From assembly GCF_003597395.2 (NCBI RefSeq), contig NC_133770.1, positions 17,168,311 to 17,232,310 on the forward strand: a stretch of DNA of 64,000 bases, written 5' to 3'. This DNA is from Chelonoidis abingdonii (Eukaryota > Chordata > Testudines > Testudinidae). Positions 1-57,340 of this stretch are shown here, one piece after another. How positions within the stretch are numbered: position 1 is the first letter of the stretch; every line of letters starts with the position of its first letter. A program made the position numbers and the translations under genes. The notes below the pieces were generated by a model that saw nothing but the letters and a program-made list of their open reading frames with translations, had not been told where the DNA came from and did not search any database.

Positions 1-745
1 CAGAAGAGCTAGTGGAGGAGGACTGGGGCAGTGGCTGAATGGGAGTGAAGATGCAGGGCCCCATGGGCAGAGGGGGAACGAGTGCAGAGCTACAGGGGGA
101 AGGGGAGTGGCTAAGTTGGGGCACAGAGACACATAGGAAGAGATGCAGGGCCACATAGGGACAGAGGGTGACTGAGTGGAGGCACAGACACATAGAGTGC
201 AAGGACAGATGGGGACTGGGAAACTGGGTATCTGAGTGGTATGGAGGGACACATGTGCCTGACTGAATGGGAGAGGCTATGGGTCAGCCAGAGTCTGCAT
301 GGGGGAAGCTCCCTAACAGTCCCCCCCCCCCCCAAACGTTCATACTTTTCCACCTATACTCACCAACCCTTCAAGTTCACACCCAGTGCACATTCCCAGC
401 AATTATTTTCCTCTCACTCAGCTCCTGTGTTACCCCGGACTTCCCCCAGCCTTTGCACTGGTTCTGAGGGGTGCAAGAAATATGGTTCTGTAGTGTAGTT
501 TAAATGAATTATTACTCAGAGTTCTGTATAATATGCCTAGTAAGGAATCTATTTGTCAAAAACATTTTCGAATCTTTTTTTGTTGTCTGTATTGTTAGAG
601 ACATACTTACTGACAGGTAATTTGTAAACAAAAAATAAAATTGAATTGGTATGATTTATACTGTTATTTTCACGAATAAAATATGCAGAATTTTAAAATA
701 TTGTGCACAAAATATTTAGATGCAGAATTCCCCCTAGGAGTAACC
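1..745. repeat. Degenerate interspersed repeat, family not named
   Basis: The first 330 bases are purine-rich with loosely repeated units such as ggggacagagggtgactgag. They are followed by AT-rich sequence ending at a boundary near 742 (cagaattccccctaggagtaa). Almost the same end is seen near 19170-19190 (agaattcccccaggcgtaa), and an inverted version near 63735-63760. This is therefore a dispersed family in this genome, probably a non-autonomous DNA transposon, but I cannot assign a superfamily. No coding region is supported. Confidence 0.45.
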
Positions 746-889
746 TTTATGCATTTGCCCTGCTTAGTGAGAAAATGAGAGACAGGCATATCTGACTGCC
801 TCTAAATTTTAGGAGGTTGATGTGCAGTGGCTTTTGAGGTATCCACTATCCGGATCATTGTAGGGTTCAGATTTGCTCCCCACCCCACA

Positions 890-1410
890 GCGATGCATGT
901 GTTTTATAATAACCATTGGGGGAGGGCGGGCAAAAGGGACTCCTGCACAAACATTATGACAGTATTTCCACCAATTGAAAAGATTCCTTTACAAAGGTGA
1001 GTATGGAAAATTAGTGTAGTTAGACTGCTTAAAGAGAAAACACCAGACCGTTTGAGCCACCCATGAAGGCAATGCATTTGAAGTCTTGCATGGTCTATCC
1101 CCAAAAGTACCAGCTACCATATGTTTCATAGCTGAAGAGAGTTTCTTGACTGATATTTGAGTACTGATTTGGACTGTGTTGACTATATTGGACAGGGCCA
1201 CAAATCTGTGCATCTGAAGTAGGATTTTGCTGCTATTAAATAGAGATGAACTATTATTGCTAACTTTTGTACAGGGGTCAAGGAGGCTTTTTGAATGTTC
1301 AGTTGCAGGTCTAGTTTGAGGAAGAGATCTATGGCCTTGCAAGTTGCCTGTGAAATTGTGTCCCGGGAGCAACCTTTCAGAAGCCAATCGTCTACGTAAG
1401 GGAACACCTG
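890..1410 (-). mobile_element. DIRS-type retrotransposon fragment (RT palm)
   Basis: On the minus strand, 1407 downward reads FPYVDDWLLKG followed by LDLQLNIQKASLTPVQKL. This is the catalytic palm and following helix typical of DIRS reverse transcriptases (FPYxDDW). The remainder is frame-shifted. It is a separate, truncated copy, because the neighbouring DIRS at 1528-5040 has its own palm segment at about 2800-2880. Confidence 0.65.
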
Positions 1411-2218
1411 AAGAGGAGATTACTTATTTATAACTAGAGGTTTTTTGAGATATATGGCCCCATCTGTATTCCTTCTCTACCACAACTCAGATAAGATATA
1501 GGCTGTAGTCTCTTGGAGAATCCCTCTTTAATGTGCCCAAAAGAAGCACTTGTATTGAGCTAGGTAAATTTTTCTAGTGAAGTCCTTTCTATTATAAGAG
1601 AGGATATCTTGTACGATTGTGGAGCATAAATATACCCGTCCAAATACCAAGCACTGCGGTGGAGTGGACACAAATTGGGGTGCTTGATCTTGCTGTTCCA
1701 CTAGGTCAGGAGCTTGGGGAATATTGGGAGGATGAATGGTGGTTAGGATGACGTGTAGTTGGGAAACTAGAACTGTCTGGGCCAGAAGGGGGTGAGAAAA
1801 ATCCTGTTGGATTTTATGTAGAACTTGTGGCACAAGTGGTAGCAGAGGGAAGGCACAGTTGAACTGGTCCAGGCAGGGAAGAATCAGAGTGGCATCTGGG
1901 AGTGGCAACCTCGGTGCAACCGGTGCATTTCCTGTTTGAGAGGTGAACAGATCCCTGGTTGGAGGTCCCCATAAAGTGAAAATATTGCACAGTACTGAAT
2001 CATGGCACTCCCTGTGTGGTCAATCCCAAAATCTTCTGAGGGAATCTGCAAGCACGTTTAACTTTCTTGGAAGTTCAGCTGCTGATAGGATGATTTGATT
2101 GCTGATACATCAGTTCCAGAGGCTGACTGCTTCTGCACACAGGAAGGTGGATCTCACTCCCTGCTGCTTACTGACAGAAGACGGTTGCTATGTTGTCTGA
2201 CATTACAAGGGGACACAG

Positions 2219-2221
<3 letters not shown>

Positions 2222-2256
<35 letters not shown>
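2222..2256 (+). repeat. A35 homopolymer tract
   Basis: Thirty-five consecutive A residues inside the DIRS RNase H region. It lies within a decayed reading frame, so it is an expansion in the element rather than an element tail. Its length in the assembly is likely to be inaccurate. Confidence 0.9.
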
Positions 2257-2258
<2 letters not shown>

Positions 2259-3524
2259 CGACTTGTATTTCTTCCAGACTGCTCGCAACTCCGGGATATT
2301 GATGTGCATCCTGGAGTCTCGAGATGTCCAGGCACTTTATGCTGTGTTGCTGTTCATGTGGGCCCCCCTACCTAATAAGGATGCATCTGTAATAATGGTC
2401 CTGTCTGGAGAGGAAGGGGAACACCCACACCTAACTGATAAGGTTTTGTCCAACACAGTAGAGAAGAGAGTACCTTGGCCAGAACTGTCACCATGAGATT
2501 CATGGAATGACAGCTTGGGAAGTATACTGACTGCAGCCAAGTTTGAAGGCAACGAAAGTGGAATCTTGAGAATGGGGCGATGTAGGTGCACGAGGACATA
2601 AGACTTAGGCAAAACAAACATGTCTTCACTGGTACTCGAGGGTTGCTTGTGATGTAAGCTATGATATTGTTCATGGTCTGGAACCTGTCCTTGGGCAGGT
2701 ATGCTCTTGTGGTGATAGAATTTAAGGTTGCCTTAACGAGGCCCAGAGAGTGCATGGAGGTGAGAAAAGATTTTTCAGATTTATGACTCCCAGGGAGGAG
2801 AGGAGGTTTAGCATCATGGAAGTTGATGCATAGGCTTCCTGGTAGGACTTGGCAACAGGGAGCCAGTCGAAGTAGGGGAAGACAGTGAGACCACAATATC
2901 TGACATGGGTTGCCAGTACCAAGAATATCTTGGTAAAGACTTTTGGGGGTGGTCACTATTCTGAAGGGGAATACTCTAATGAAAATGGTGAGAGCCACCA
3001 TGAATCTGAGAAAGCATCTGTGGGCAGGATGAATATCTACATGAAAGTAGGCATTCTTCATATCGAGAGCTGTGAACCATATGCCCTTTTCTAAAGATGG
3101 AATTATCGCTGCCAATGTGACCATGTGAAATCTGAGTTTGTGAATGAAGCAGTTGATATGGCAGAGGTTGAGGACTGGTCTCCAACCACCCTTCTTTTTG
3201 GATATCAGGAAGTAGGTCAAGTAAACCTTCTCCCTTGGTATTGAGGAGGGATGTGTTCTGCCACTCCTTGCTGCAGTAAAGAGTTCACCTCTTGTTTGAG
3301 AATATTCTCGTGAGAGTGATCCCTGAAGGAGGGTTGGGAGGGGTTTGTGGTTTTTGTTTTTTTTTTTTTTTTTTTTTGAGGCGAGAGGGATACAAGCTAT
3401 CATATAGCCAGAGTGGATGACATTCAGCACCCTCTAGTCCATTGTTTTTGCACTCCAAGTGTTGAAAAAGGGCGCTAGATGACTCCCTAATGGTATGTGT
3501 GTGGGTTGAGAGGTGTTAGACTGA

Positions 3525-3819
3525 GGGCTTGTCTACACTTACCGGGGGATCGATGAGCGGCGATGGATGCATCGGCGGTCGATTTATCATGTTTAGTGAA
3601 GACCCGCTATAATCGACCGCAGGTTGCTCTCCCATCGACTCCTGTATTCCACTGAAAAAAAAGAGTAGGGGGAGTCGATGGGAGAGTGTCTCCCGTCGAC
3701 ATTGCGTAGTGTAGAGCCCGCGGTAAGTAGATTTAAGCTACGTCGATTTGAGTTATGCTATGCACATAACTCAAATTGTGTACCTTAGATCAAATGTCCC
3801 CTGTAGTGTAGACAAGGCC
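3525..3819. mobile_element. Harbinger-like MITE inserted in DIRS
   Basis: Termini gggcttgtctacact and agtgtagacaaggcc are inverted repeats of each other. The flanks are tga (3522-3524) and tta (3820-3822), a degraded 3-bp duplication. The interior has complementary segments around gtcgatgggaga. It has the same architecture as the TTA-flanked copy at 27977-28147. TTA/TWA duplications suggest the PIF-Harbinger superfamily, and this is inferred from termini only. Confidence 0.65.
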
Positions 3820-5040
3820 TTAGTGTTTTGCTGCTCTTGAGCTCCTGTCAAAAATATCACCACACAGGGGGCTGAGATTGAGATCCTGATCCTGTTGCAG
3901 AGGGTGTAGGCGAGCAGAAGTTTTGAAACTTCTATCTCTGGTTCATAGGGCCTCTGATGGAAAAACCGCTGAGCCATGTCTAGATTTGACCAATGGGTGA
4001 TGAAACTTCCTCTTAGGGGCAGGCGTGTATATCCCCAGTGAGCAGAAGGTAGCTCAGGAATCCTTCAGGTTTTGGAGGGACTTGTCTATCTTCTGACTGA
4101 AGAGGTGCAGTTCACTGAAGGGTAGGTCCTCAAATGGTATTCTGGACCTCCTTAGGAAACCCTGACACAGAGCCATGACTTCCTTAACATGATGCTGGCA
4201 GTAGTCATAACTCTCAAGGCAGTATCAGTAGAATTGACTGAAGATTGGAGGTGATCCTATCAGTTTGCTTTCATCTATCAAAGCTCCGTCAAGTTTCAGA
4301 AGGCTGTCAGTAAACTCCTCAAACTTGGCATAGTTTAGGAAATCTTCTTTAGCCACTAGTGACTGGTAATTGGCCATCCTGAACTGGAGACTGGATGATA
4401 AGAGTTAAATAAGGCAGAGGTTGCTCCCAAACTGGTGTGGGCCTTTTGGGTGGTGGTGGACACACAGGATAAGGGAAGAGTGATTCATTCAGTGGCTCAA
4501 TCTTCTGATGAGGAGAAGGTTGATTCTGGTTCCAGTGGTGGTACTATTGGAAGGGAGATGTATTTTGTGTATAAGACAGGTGATAAGCTCCTTCCAGCAG
4601 TCGATTCTCTGAGGTGATATTATTTCCCTGGAAATGGAGGGGCCTGATGGAGGGGATTCTGAATCCAGAAAAGTTAAAATGTCCTGTGGGGCGGCAACAG
4701 TTTCAGATCTCCCAACTGTGGGAGAGGTTCTGCTAGTCCGGAGTGTCAGGCCTTGGGGGGGGTATCCAAAGTTGGTGGTGATCAGACTTCGTACTGACAG
4801 ACCCTAGAGTTTGAGCAGAGCTAGGGATGATGGTACTGATGGAATAGAGTCCAGTAGTCATGGAGCCCAATGTTTATGGCCTTTCTTGTCATGCCTCTGG
4901 GACAAAGGATGTCCTAAGTCCTCATGGGCCAAGCTGGTGGGCTTGCCTGCAGTCAAGTCTGACTTCTTTGAAGTGAACTTAGAGGAAGACTTACTCTCAT
5001 GCTTATGAGAGTGCTTCTAAGCTTACTGACAAGTTAAGGG

Positions 5041-7974
5041 TCAACTACAAGGAACAAAAAAAACCCTGAGTAATGGCCAGCTCTGTTCTTTGAAGGAATG
5101 CTCCTGTTCAGTATCTAGTTCTTGATCCCACCTTTACAATTTTGGCTACCTATGGAACAAAGACCAACTTGACCGATACAGGATTATTTTAAAATGAAAA
5201 ATTCTTTATAGATAAATCAGAAAATTAAAATAGATAATGTGGCACACAGGTAATATGGCCCCAAGAAAGGAAGGGAGGGAGTGATTTTTACATCTGCAAG
5301 GACAGAAGCGCTTGCCTATTTGAGAAAAAGAGCTGAATTTCAGATGGAGATGCACTCTTTCAAATATAAAGGTTTCAAATATAAGATAGGTCTGTGAGGG
5401 AGGAGTTGTGCTGCATGACATGACATAAGTGATCATAGATAGGATATGGAGAATCTCTAGAATCCAACAACAATGGAATAAACTTCCACATAGAATCTCA
5501 AGAAGAAAGGATTGAGAAGAGACTAGAGTCCACTACTTTCTTCCGCAGACCTTGCCCCGCACTTTCCTCATTATTCAAGGAATGAATCTGAATTGCAATT
5601 TACAGTATATTACATAATTAAAGTGTTAGCTCCAGCTACCATAATTTTGAAATCATTGTGATTTTGCCTATTTATGTCAATTTAACTATTAGCAGGGCCT
5701 GCTGTGGGAGGTGGGGAAATTACAAGGGGAAGCAGACAGAATTTGCTTAAGGTTGTGAAGGCCTTGGTTTTGAAAGTATTATTTGCATAATAAGTTCATA
5801 GTACTGAAAATTAATGCAACTCTGCATGTCTAACTGGCATTTTATTTCACAAACTAAGCTATTTCAAGTTTTGTAACAGACATTTCATTTCACTTGATTG
5901 TATTAAAAAAACTCCTTACATTCATGGTTTTTTAAACAAAAACAAATTTGAATGCATTTCATTTTGTGGTATAAGAGCAATGCTTTACATGTTTATTTTA
6001 CAGCTGTTCAATTATTTTGATGTAGATGACTCATATTCAACACTTTACCAAATGCAGTACATAGGCCATACATATTATTTACAGCATACGAAGGTAAGAA
6101 CTCGTGTGTTTTAAAACAGATAATGCTGTATTGAGAACAGTACATATTGGGAACAGTACAGCAGTCTGTACACCACCTGTATCTGTGATAAATATTTCCC
6201 CAGTGGTAAGTAACAGGGTTGTAATCCTTTTATCAGAGGGTTTTACAATGTGTTTGTGCGCTCAGCAATGCCCAAATAAAAAGTGGGAGAAAAGGGTACT
6301 GTTCTGGACTTAGTGTTTACTGAATTGGGTCCTAACACTAAGCACACACTTCAGTGCTTTGCTGAATCAGAAGCAAAAACCTCAGCCTCTTTTTGTGAGT
6401 CTCTCACTCCTTTATGAATTTAGAGCATTTTGGTTTCAACTATTATGCAATAATTCAGATAATTCTTTTTCTTAAAGACTTAGACTGGATTGTGATTCTC
6501 CTTATGACAGGAGGGAGCTCAGCCAATATAATTAATTCTCAAGTGACTAAACTTCTGCTTTGATCAGTCTCTTACCACATCAATTGAATAAAATTTTCAT
6601 CCCTTCTTCGGCAGAACAGTGGGCTTACAAATACACACCACCAATAAAACAGACTGGGTTGAACACATACATTATACAAGTGCTCTCTAAAAAAGGGACA
6701 ATGTTGAGGCCTTAACTTTGAAGAAGGTGCAAAGAAAAATAATTCTACCACACTGCCACAGGAGAAAAAAAACCAAAAAAACCACAAGAGCCACTCCATT
6801 CAGTTTTATTTCTCTCTCTTCACCAACATTATTACCAGAGCTTGGACAATGGTATTTATGATGGAGATGATTAACTCTATATGCTGAGGTTGTTAAACCA
6901 AAGCAGCCATTTAAATTTCAGCACCATTCAAACTATATGGAGTCAATTTTTATCTAGTCAGAAAGAAAAAGTTTTTAGAGAAAGACCTTTTAACTTTTCA
7001 GAGGGAATAAGGAAGGGAGAGAAAAAATTAGTGAACAATTTTTTTGACCGTGTACTATGTGAATGTGTTCAGATTTTATACTGAAAAAAGTCTGAGGTGC
7101 TATTAAAAAAGAGTTGTCAACAGTAGACTCAAACTTCAGGCTAACAGAAAGCAAGTTTTGACAAGACGGTTTTTATATATATATTTTTTAAACAAGTCAT
7201 TAATGTAGTTTTCAGTTTAATTTAAACATTTCCCATCCTGTGCCTGAAATTAGAGAGAGTGACAAATCAATCCATTTTCATTGTCCTATCTGGGAGAAAT
7301 GGAGAAACACCCCATCAATGCGAGACTGAACATTCATTCAGTCTTCATAGTGTAAGGTGTTACACAATAACCCAGGTAAAGACAGTTGCTTTTAAAAAGT
7401 AACAGTGTCCCTTTAATGTATAATTAGCCTGTAAAGAGGGAAGGGAGATAAGAGTGATTCAGTGTCTTACAGTATAACAAATATCCAGGTGGGAAAAAAA
7501 GGATGTAAGCAGCATGTAAAATCTGTACATGCAAAGATACCTGGCATTTTCAAAAACTGCTATGAACAAATTCATATAGTAAGGTTTGTTTAATTTCTTC
7601 TATCTGCAGAAGAAAGTCTACAATTATATAGTGTGATCTCTAAGCTTTACGGTGCATTTACATTAGCAAAAACCTTTCATCGCTCTTTGCATCTGTACAA
7701 AAACTGTATATCCATTATAATTTACAAAAAATCGTATCTGCAATCTTACAAACATGATTTAACATTTTAGTACACAGGAAAATATATAGCTCTCTGGCAC
7801 TTAGTCTCCTCCACGGTACCTGTCTATTACAGTACAGAATAACACTTTTCAACATGTGCTTTTGAAAACCTTAGACTGAAGTAATGTAGGCTGATCTAGA
7901 AGCTACAGCTTCTGCAGCTCCCAAGTGTTAAAAAATGAGAAAAATCTGCCACTTTTTTGTATAACAATCAACAG
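5041..7974. other. 3' flank of PRKAG2, no gene recognised
   Basis: AT-rich sequence with short ORFs only. No convincing transposon ends, RNA genes or coding exons were seen. Part of the right half may be PRKAG2 3' UTR if a distal poly(A) site is used. Confidence 0.5.
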
Positions 7975-8672
7975 TTTATTAATGGACATGGTGAAATTTT
8001 AGCTATCCACCAAAAATGTGTAAAAAATTGCCATGAAAGTAAAAATAAATAAAGCTGTTTTTAAAATCAGTCTTGTTTTACATATCAGTTCAGAATGCAA
8101 CATTAAAAACATGAAACCATCATTAAAGTTTTAAAGTAATCTACTGATATTCAAATTACAACCTTTATGACAAATACAATGAGAACTGAAACTGATTTGG
8201 TTTTAGGTTTAAAGACTTTCACATTCAGATACAGTGTCGTGTTTAGCACAATACTTCCTCTGACAGTGATGGGCAACTGATGACATATTGCTGTATTTGA
8301 CATAAGGCACTATGATATGAATATGCCATACACTTGCCTTATGTCAGATGTCTGTTGCTGACCAGTGACTTCTGTCAAATACGAATGAAACAGTTTCAGA
8401 ATACAGTGCATTTTAACAAAGGACATAGTATTTCAGCAAATGTTTTGAAGACATTTTGAAATGCAAGCCTACATTTTTTAACATAAGGTTTTTTGTCATG
8501 CTGCTTTTTTTGCGACACCACTAGGGGAAAATACAGACATTACCCATCACTGAGTTTCAATACACATTCTCATAACCGTTCTTCTCGTTTTTATTGCGGT
8601 CAGTGTTCTTGAGGCAAACTTGACTCAAACTTCGTTCAAGTTCTCCTAGAAAGCTTTATACATTCACAGCAG
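7975..8672 (-). other. PRKAG2: PRKAG2 3' UTR (minimum extent, end uncertain)
   Basis: Sequence after the PRKAG2 stop. It is AT-rich and shows no recognisable transposon. Minus-strand AATAAA signals (plus-strand TTTATT) occur at 8590-8595, about 80 nt after the stop, and at 7975-7980, about 700 nt after it. Another lies at 6805-6810. Which is used cannot be decided from sequence. The UTR could extend to about 6.8 kb, since the repeat-free AT-rich character continues. Confidence 0.55.
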
Positions 8673-53012
<44,340 letters not shown>

Positions 53013-53588
53013 CAGTAAAAGCTTTGTTATCTGGCATGTTGGATAAATGGGGAGTGCAGGTAAGTCAAAAATTCCAGTTAACTAAGAGGGAGGGAATTTG
53101 GGTGAGGGCTCTGGGCTGGGGCATGGGACGGAGTGTGGGCTCTGGGAGGGAGTTGGGATGCGGGAGAGGCTCAGGGCAGGGAGTTGAGGCACGGGAGGGG
53201 TTTTGTGGTGCCGGATCTAGGTGGCGCTCACCTCAGGCGACTTCCTGAAAGTGGCAACATGTCCTTGCTGCTCCAAGGCAGAGGTGTGGCCAGGCAGCTC
53301 TGTGTGCTGCCCCTGCCCGCAGGGGCCGCCCATGCAGCTGCCATTGGCCACAGTTCCCGATCAATGGGAGCTGCAGAGCCAGTGCTCAGGGCAGGGCAAC
53401 ACATGGAGCCCCTGTGGCTGTTTCGCAGCCTAGGAGTAGCAGGGACATGTCACCACTTCTGGGGAGCAACATGGAGCCGGGCAGGGAGCCTGCCGACCCC
53501 ACGCCAACTGGACTTTTAATGAATATCAGAAATGCTGGTTTCTAGAGCTTTCCAGTTAGTAAAGTGCCGAACACCACAGCTTTTACTG
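53013..53588. mobile_element. Tigger/pogo-like MITE
   Basis: The left end cagtaaaagctttgttatct and the right end accacagcttttactg are inverted repeats. The right flank is TA (53589-53590) while the left flank is TT, a decayed TA duplication. The GC-rich interior (53220-53510) has open frames that reflect composition. TA duplication and the CAGT terminus suggest Tc1/mariner, pogo/Tigger group. Confidence 0.7.
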
Positions 53589-56229
53589 TAATACTGAAAT
53601 GGAAATTAAGGACTACTGGGGCCTCCTGTTCCTTAAGGCCCTTCTCTACCAAACCTGCATCATTGGGGTTGAGGATGTTGACTCTACAGTGTTTAAGACA
53701 GTGTGGATGGAAGACCCTGTAATAGCATCGCAGACCACCTCAGCTTTAGAGAGGTCTCCTGCACTTTTAGAGGATCTAGAGGGGAGACTCTCTCAATAGA
53801 TTTTAAGACTTTATATTGCTCTTTTAAGAGATGATTTGAGCAATATCCTTCACCAGTACTGGGCCAAACCCCCCGTGAGGGGCAAGAGTGATTTACCAGG
53901 GAGATTGAAAGGACCATCTGCAGACAAGTTTCCCTAAAGAAAATAGATAAATTATGACCTCCTGTGGGACCCCAGGGGCTGGAAGGGGAGAGGAGATGGG
54001 CCCATCACCCAGGGAAGGGAATCTGACTCATTTTACCCAATGCTTCCTGATGCTGGGTTCAGGCTAAGGGGGTCAGCTTCACTGAATGAGGAATGAGCCA
54101 GAGCCACCAGAGAAAAGTGACTCACTGGTGACTCCAAGAAGTCACAGGAGTTGGCACCTTTCATGGCAGTCAAAGCCTTGCAGGTGAAAAGGGGGAATGC
54201 TTTGTGGCCTTCTCAATCATCTCAACATGGATCTTGCCTATGTACTGGCCAGGAGTGGGAATTTCTTCCTGAGGGCTGCTTTGGGAGGTTGGAGAGATCT
54301 TACCTTTCCCTGAGTCTAAGGAGGCTCCAATTAAACAAAAACAAAACACTTTCCTGCTTTCTCTGCAAGCTCTGCTCCAAAGGAGACCTGGAATCTGTCT
54401 TGTGTGCCACTTAGAGGCAGAAAATTCTGGTGACTTCTTCTTGAGAGTGATCTTAAACCTAGGCTCAGACCAAAGATCTGGTCTGCCCCAATTGCTATGA
54501 AGATGGGGAATGACCCCCTGTGAAGACTGTCTGACATGAAGCGCACTGAGTGATACGTTTGTTTGCTGACCAGATAAAAGTTCAAGCAGCAGGACTGCAA
54601 GCTCCTACATTGTTCAAACCTATGTTTATGCTCATATAATCAACGGCCTCTGCAGAAACAGTCATACAGGTGCCAATTTATGCTAATTATAGAGGTTTGT
54701 GATATTCCTACCAACATAGAACCAACTGCAAACAGATAAGCTCATTTGAAACTCTGATCACCATCAAAAGTTACCAACAGACACCAAAGTTAGTTCTTAT
54801 TATTAGTATAGGGCGAGAACAATGGTATCCTAGTTATTCATGTGCAGTAACTGTTAGCAAAATCCAACTTTCTAAAATGACTTATTTTGGTCCACTACCA
54901 ACCTGGCCCATATTTAATGAAGGCTAAAGAGAATGACTAACTAAATGGATCCTGTCATCAATTATCCAGAAGTTCCCTCGCCTTCTCCATATTCTGTTGA
55001 TCCTTAAAGGTGGTTTTGTTTATATAATACCAGTCACCATAATGATTTGTAAGTACTGTACTTAGTGTAGTGACCACATTCAAAAATTTAATTTCAAGAT
55101 CTTGAGCAAAAGTTGGGCAAAAAACGTTTAAGATAAGTTTAGTAAAGCATCAATAACTTTAATGGGTTAAATTGTGTCTTTCAATCCAGACCATAGCAAA
55201 AGGCTGCACACAGCTGTATAACCCCATGGGATAATGCCTCTCAGAACTCCAGGGCATGCAGAGGCTGTGCATATGCTACTACACCACTATAAGGTGCAAA
55301 CTGCCTGGCTGGTACAACAGATATATATATTTGCTCTTTCCCATCCTCTGGGGTATTGAGCATTCTGTACTGCTGAAGAGTGGTGGGGCTATTATTCCAT
55401 CTGGTTCACATGCATGGCAGAAAAGTAGTGAGTAAGGGGCACCTACATCAAAGGCCAGGCAAAATCTAGCCTTAAATAACCATGTACATACTTTTTTTTT
55501 TTTAATTAAAAAAAACACCCCACCCCCTCCATAAGTGACAGCATGCTAAGTGAATGGTTCTACCAAGAAATGTAAGTAAATGGCTCACTCCAGTGTGGGG
55601 AAAAAAACATGGGTCAATGGTAAAGAAAATGTTTATGAAGCAGAGAAATTAACAGATCAGAGTTCTCCAACAAATTTTTGCAGCAGCAAAAATCTACAGT
55701 GTTGGGATCACAAAAAATGCTATTTTACACCACTGGAGACAAGTAAACCAACTTGTAGAACTGGAATAGAGCACTATAATTAATTGAAATTTAAACCCAT
55801 ATATATTACATGAAGTTATTCAAACTTATATCCATATTCCTTTGAAAGTATTTTGGAAATTCTCCTCAGCAGAATTGGTGCCTCTGATTTAAATACTAAG
55901 GCAGAGGAAGAAACTAGTTCGCGCCCATTAATCTGCACTTACAGTTGCGAGAGGACTCACTGAGTCTCTCTGCAAAATAATAAACAAAGGAAAACTTTTA
56001 ATGTTTACAATGCCAAAGGGTAAAAGGGCAGTGGGGGGAGGGGGAGAGGAGAGGAAGAATGGAGGATAAGAATTTGTCGCCAATGCCCTTTAAATTTCTG
56101 AGCCCTCGCCTGGCTGTTGTGCCCACATTTTCTTCTCCGCTTTGCTTGTAGCATAGCAGAAAGTGAGTTTTTTCAATTTTTACTGTTGTGCTTTGTTAAT
56201 AACCTTAAGTTTAGATTAAGAAAGATGGT
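53589..56229. other. PRKAG2: PRKAG2 intron, nothing recognised
   Basis: Mixed sequence without identifiable exon, RNA gene or complete element. The expected next PRKAG2 exon (start of CBS1) was looked for here and not found. Confidence 0.45.
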
Positions 56230-56839
56230 AACAGAGTAACAAGCCTTCTGGATGCAGGGGAAGCAAATATGATAAATCTCTACTTTAGTAAGGCTTTTGA
56301 TGCTGTCTCACATGACCTCATAAGTGAACTATAGCTGTATAGCCTAGATGAATTGACAACAAAGTGCACAATCACCTTTTTGGTATACCATACTCAGACA
56401 GCAGTTATCAATGGTTCACAGTCAACGTAGAAGGGCATCTCAAGTGGGGTCCCACAGGGATCTGGTCTAGGTCTGGTTCTGTTCAATATCTTCATAAATT
56501 ATTTAGATAAAGAACAGAAAGTATACTTAAAGTTTGTGGATGATACCAAACCGGAAGGGGTTGTAAGCATTTTCAAGGACAGGATTAGAATTCAAAATGA
56601 TCTTGACAACCCGGAGAAATGGTCTGAAACAAACATCAAGAAATTCAATAATGACAAATGCAAAGTACACCACTTAGGAAGGAATAATATATTGCACAAA
56701 TACAAAATGGGAAATGACTGCCTAGGAAGGAGTACTCCTGAAAAGGATCTGGGGGTTATAATGCATCACAAAAGTAAACAGAAGTCAACAATGTAATACT
56801 ACTGCAAAATAAATACATACCCCGAACACCATTCTAGGG

Positions 56840-57142
56840 CAGTGGTTCTCAAACTTCATTGCACTGTGACTCCCTTCTAACAATATTTACTACACCACCC
56901 CACGAGGTGGGAACAAAGCATGAGCCTGTCTAAGCCCCGCCTAAGCCCCAAGGGCTTCAGCCCCAGGCAGGGGACCTGTACCCAGAGGCTCAGGTTGGAG
57001 CTTGGGCTTCAGCCCCACACGGTGGAGCTTGGGTTTTGACTTTGGCCCCGAGCCTCAGCAAGTCTAAGCCAGCCCTGGCAACCCCATTAAAATGGGGTCA
57101 CAACCCACTTTGGGGTCACAACCCAGAGTTTGAGAACTGCTG
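56840..57142. mobile_element. hAT MITE with 8-bp duplication
   Basis: Terminal repeats cagtggttctcaaact (56840) and agtttgagaactgctg (ending 57142). Flanks ttctaggg (56832-56839) and ttttaggg (57143-57150) match 7 of 8. It is a complete copy of the element represented by the fragment at 24813-25042. No transposase. Confidence 0.88.
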
Positions 57143-57340
57143 TTTTAGGGTGTATTAGGAGTACTGTAAACAAGATTTGAGAAGTACTTCTTCCACTCTA
57201 CTCTGTGCTGATTAGTCCTCATCTGGAGTACTGTGTCCAGTTCTGGGCACCACATTTCAGGAAAGATGATGTTGACAAATTGGAGGAAGTCCAGAGGAAA
57301 GTAACAAATATGATTAAAGGTCTAGAAAATGACTTGTGAG

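Larger units (their letters stand above)
1528..5040 (-). mobile_element. DIRS-type retrotransposon, degenerate
   Basis: Reading on the minus strand: gag-like sequence at about 3830-5040, then RT at 2700-3290 with GGWRPVLNLCHIN, FTALDMKNAYFHVDIHPAHR and a decayed palm VFPYFDW. RNase H follows at 2330-2480 with IITDASLLGRGAH, then MSDNIATVF, a connector (1650-1900) and the start of a tyrosine-recombinase-like region near 1530-1600 (RKDFTRKIYLAQYKCFFWA). A 35-base A tract (T on the coding strand) interrupts RNase H. Frames are broken throughout, so it is non-functional. A MITE (3525-3819) is inserted between the RT and gag parts. The palm has lost an aspartate (FPYFDW instead of FPYxDDW). Confidence 0.75.

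Noticed and set aside
2372..3430. A 352-codon minus-strand frame that might be a host gene
   Set aside because: It carries DIRS reverse transcriptase and RNase H motifs, has shifted segments, and begins with a lysine run from an A/T tract. It is a retroelement remnant.
53133..53519. A 128-codon GC-rich frame as a gene
   Set aside because: It is fully inside a Tigger-like MITE (53013-53588) and overlaps other open frames. It has no recognisable domain.
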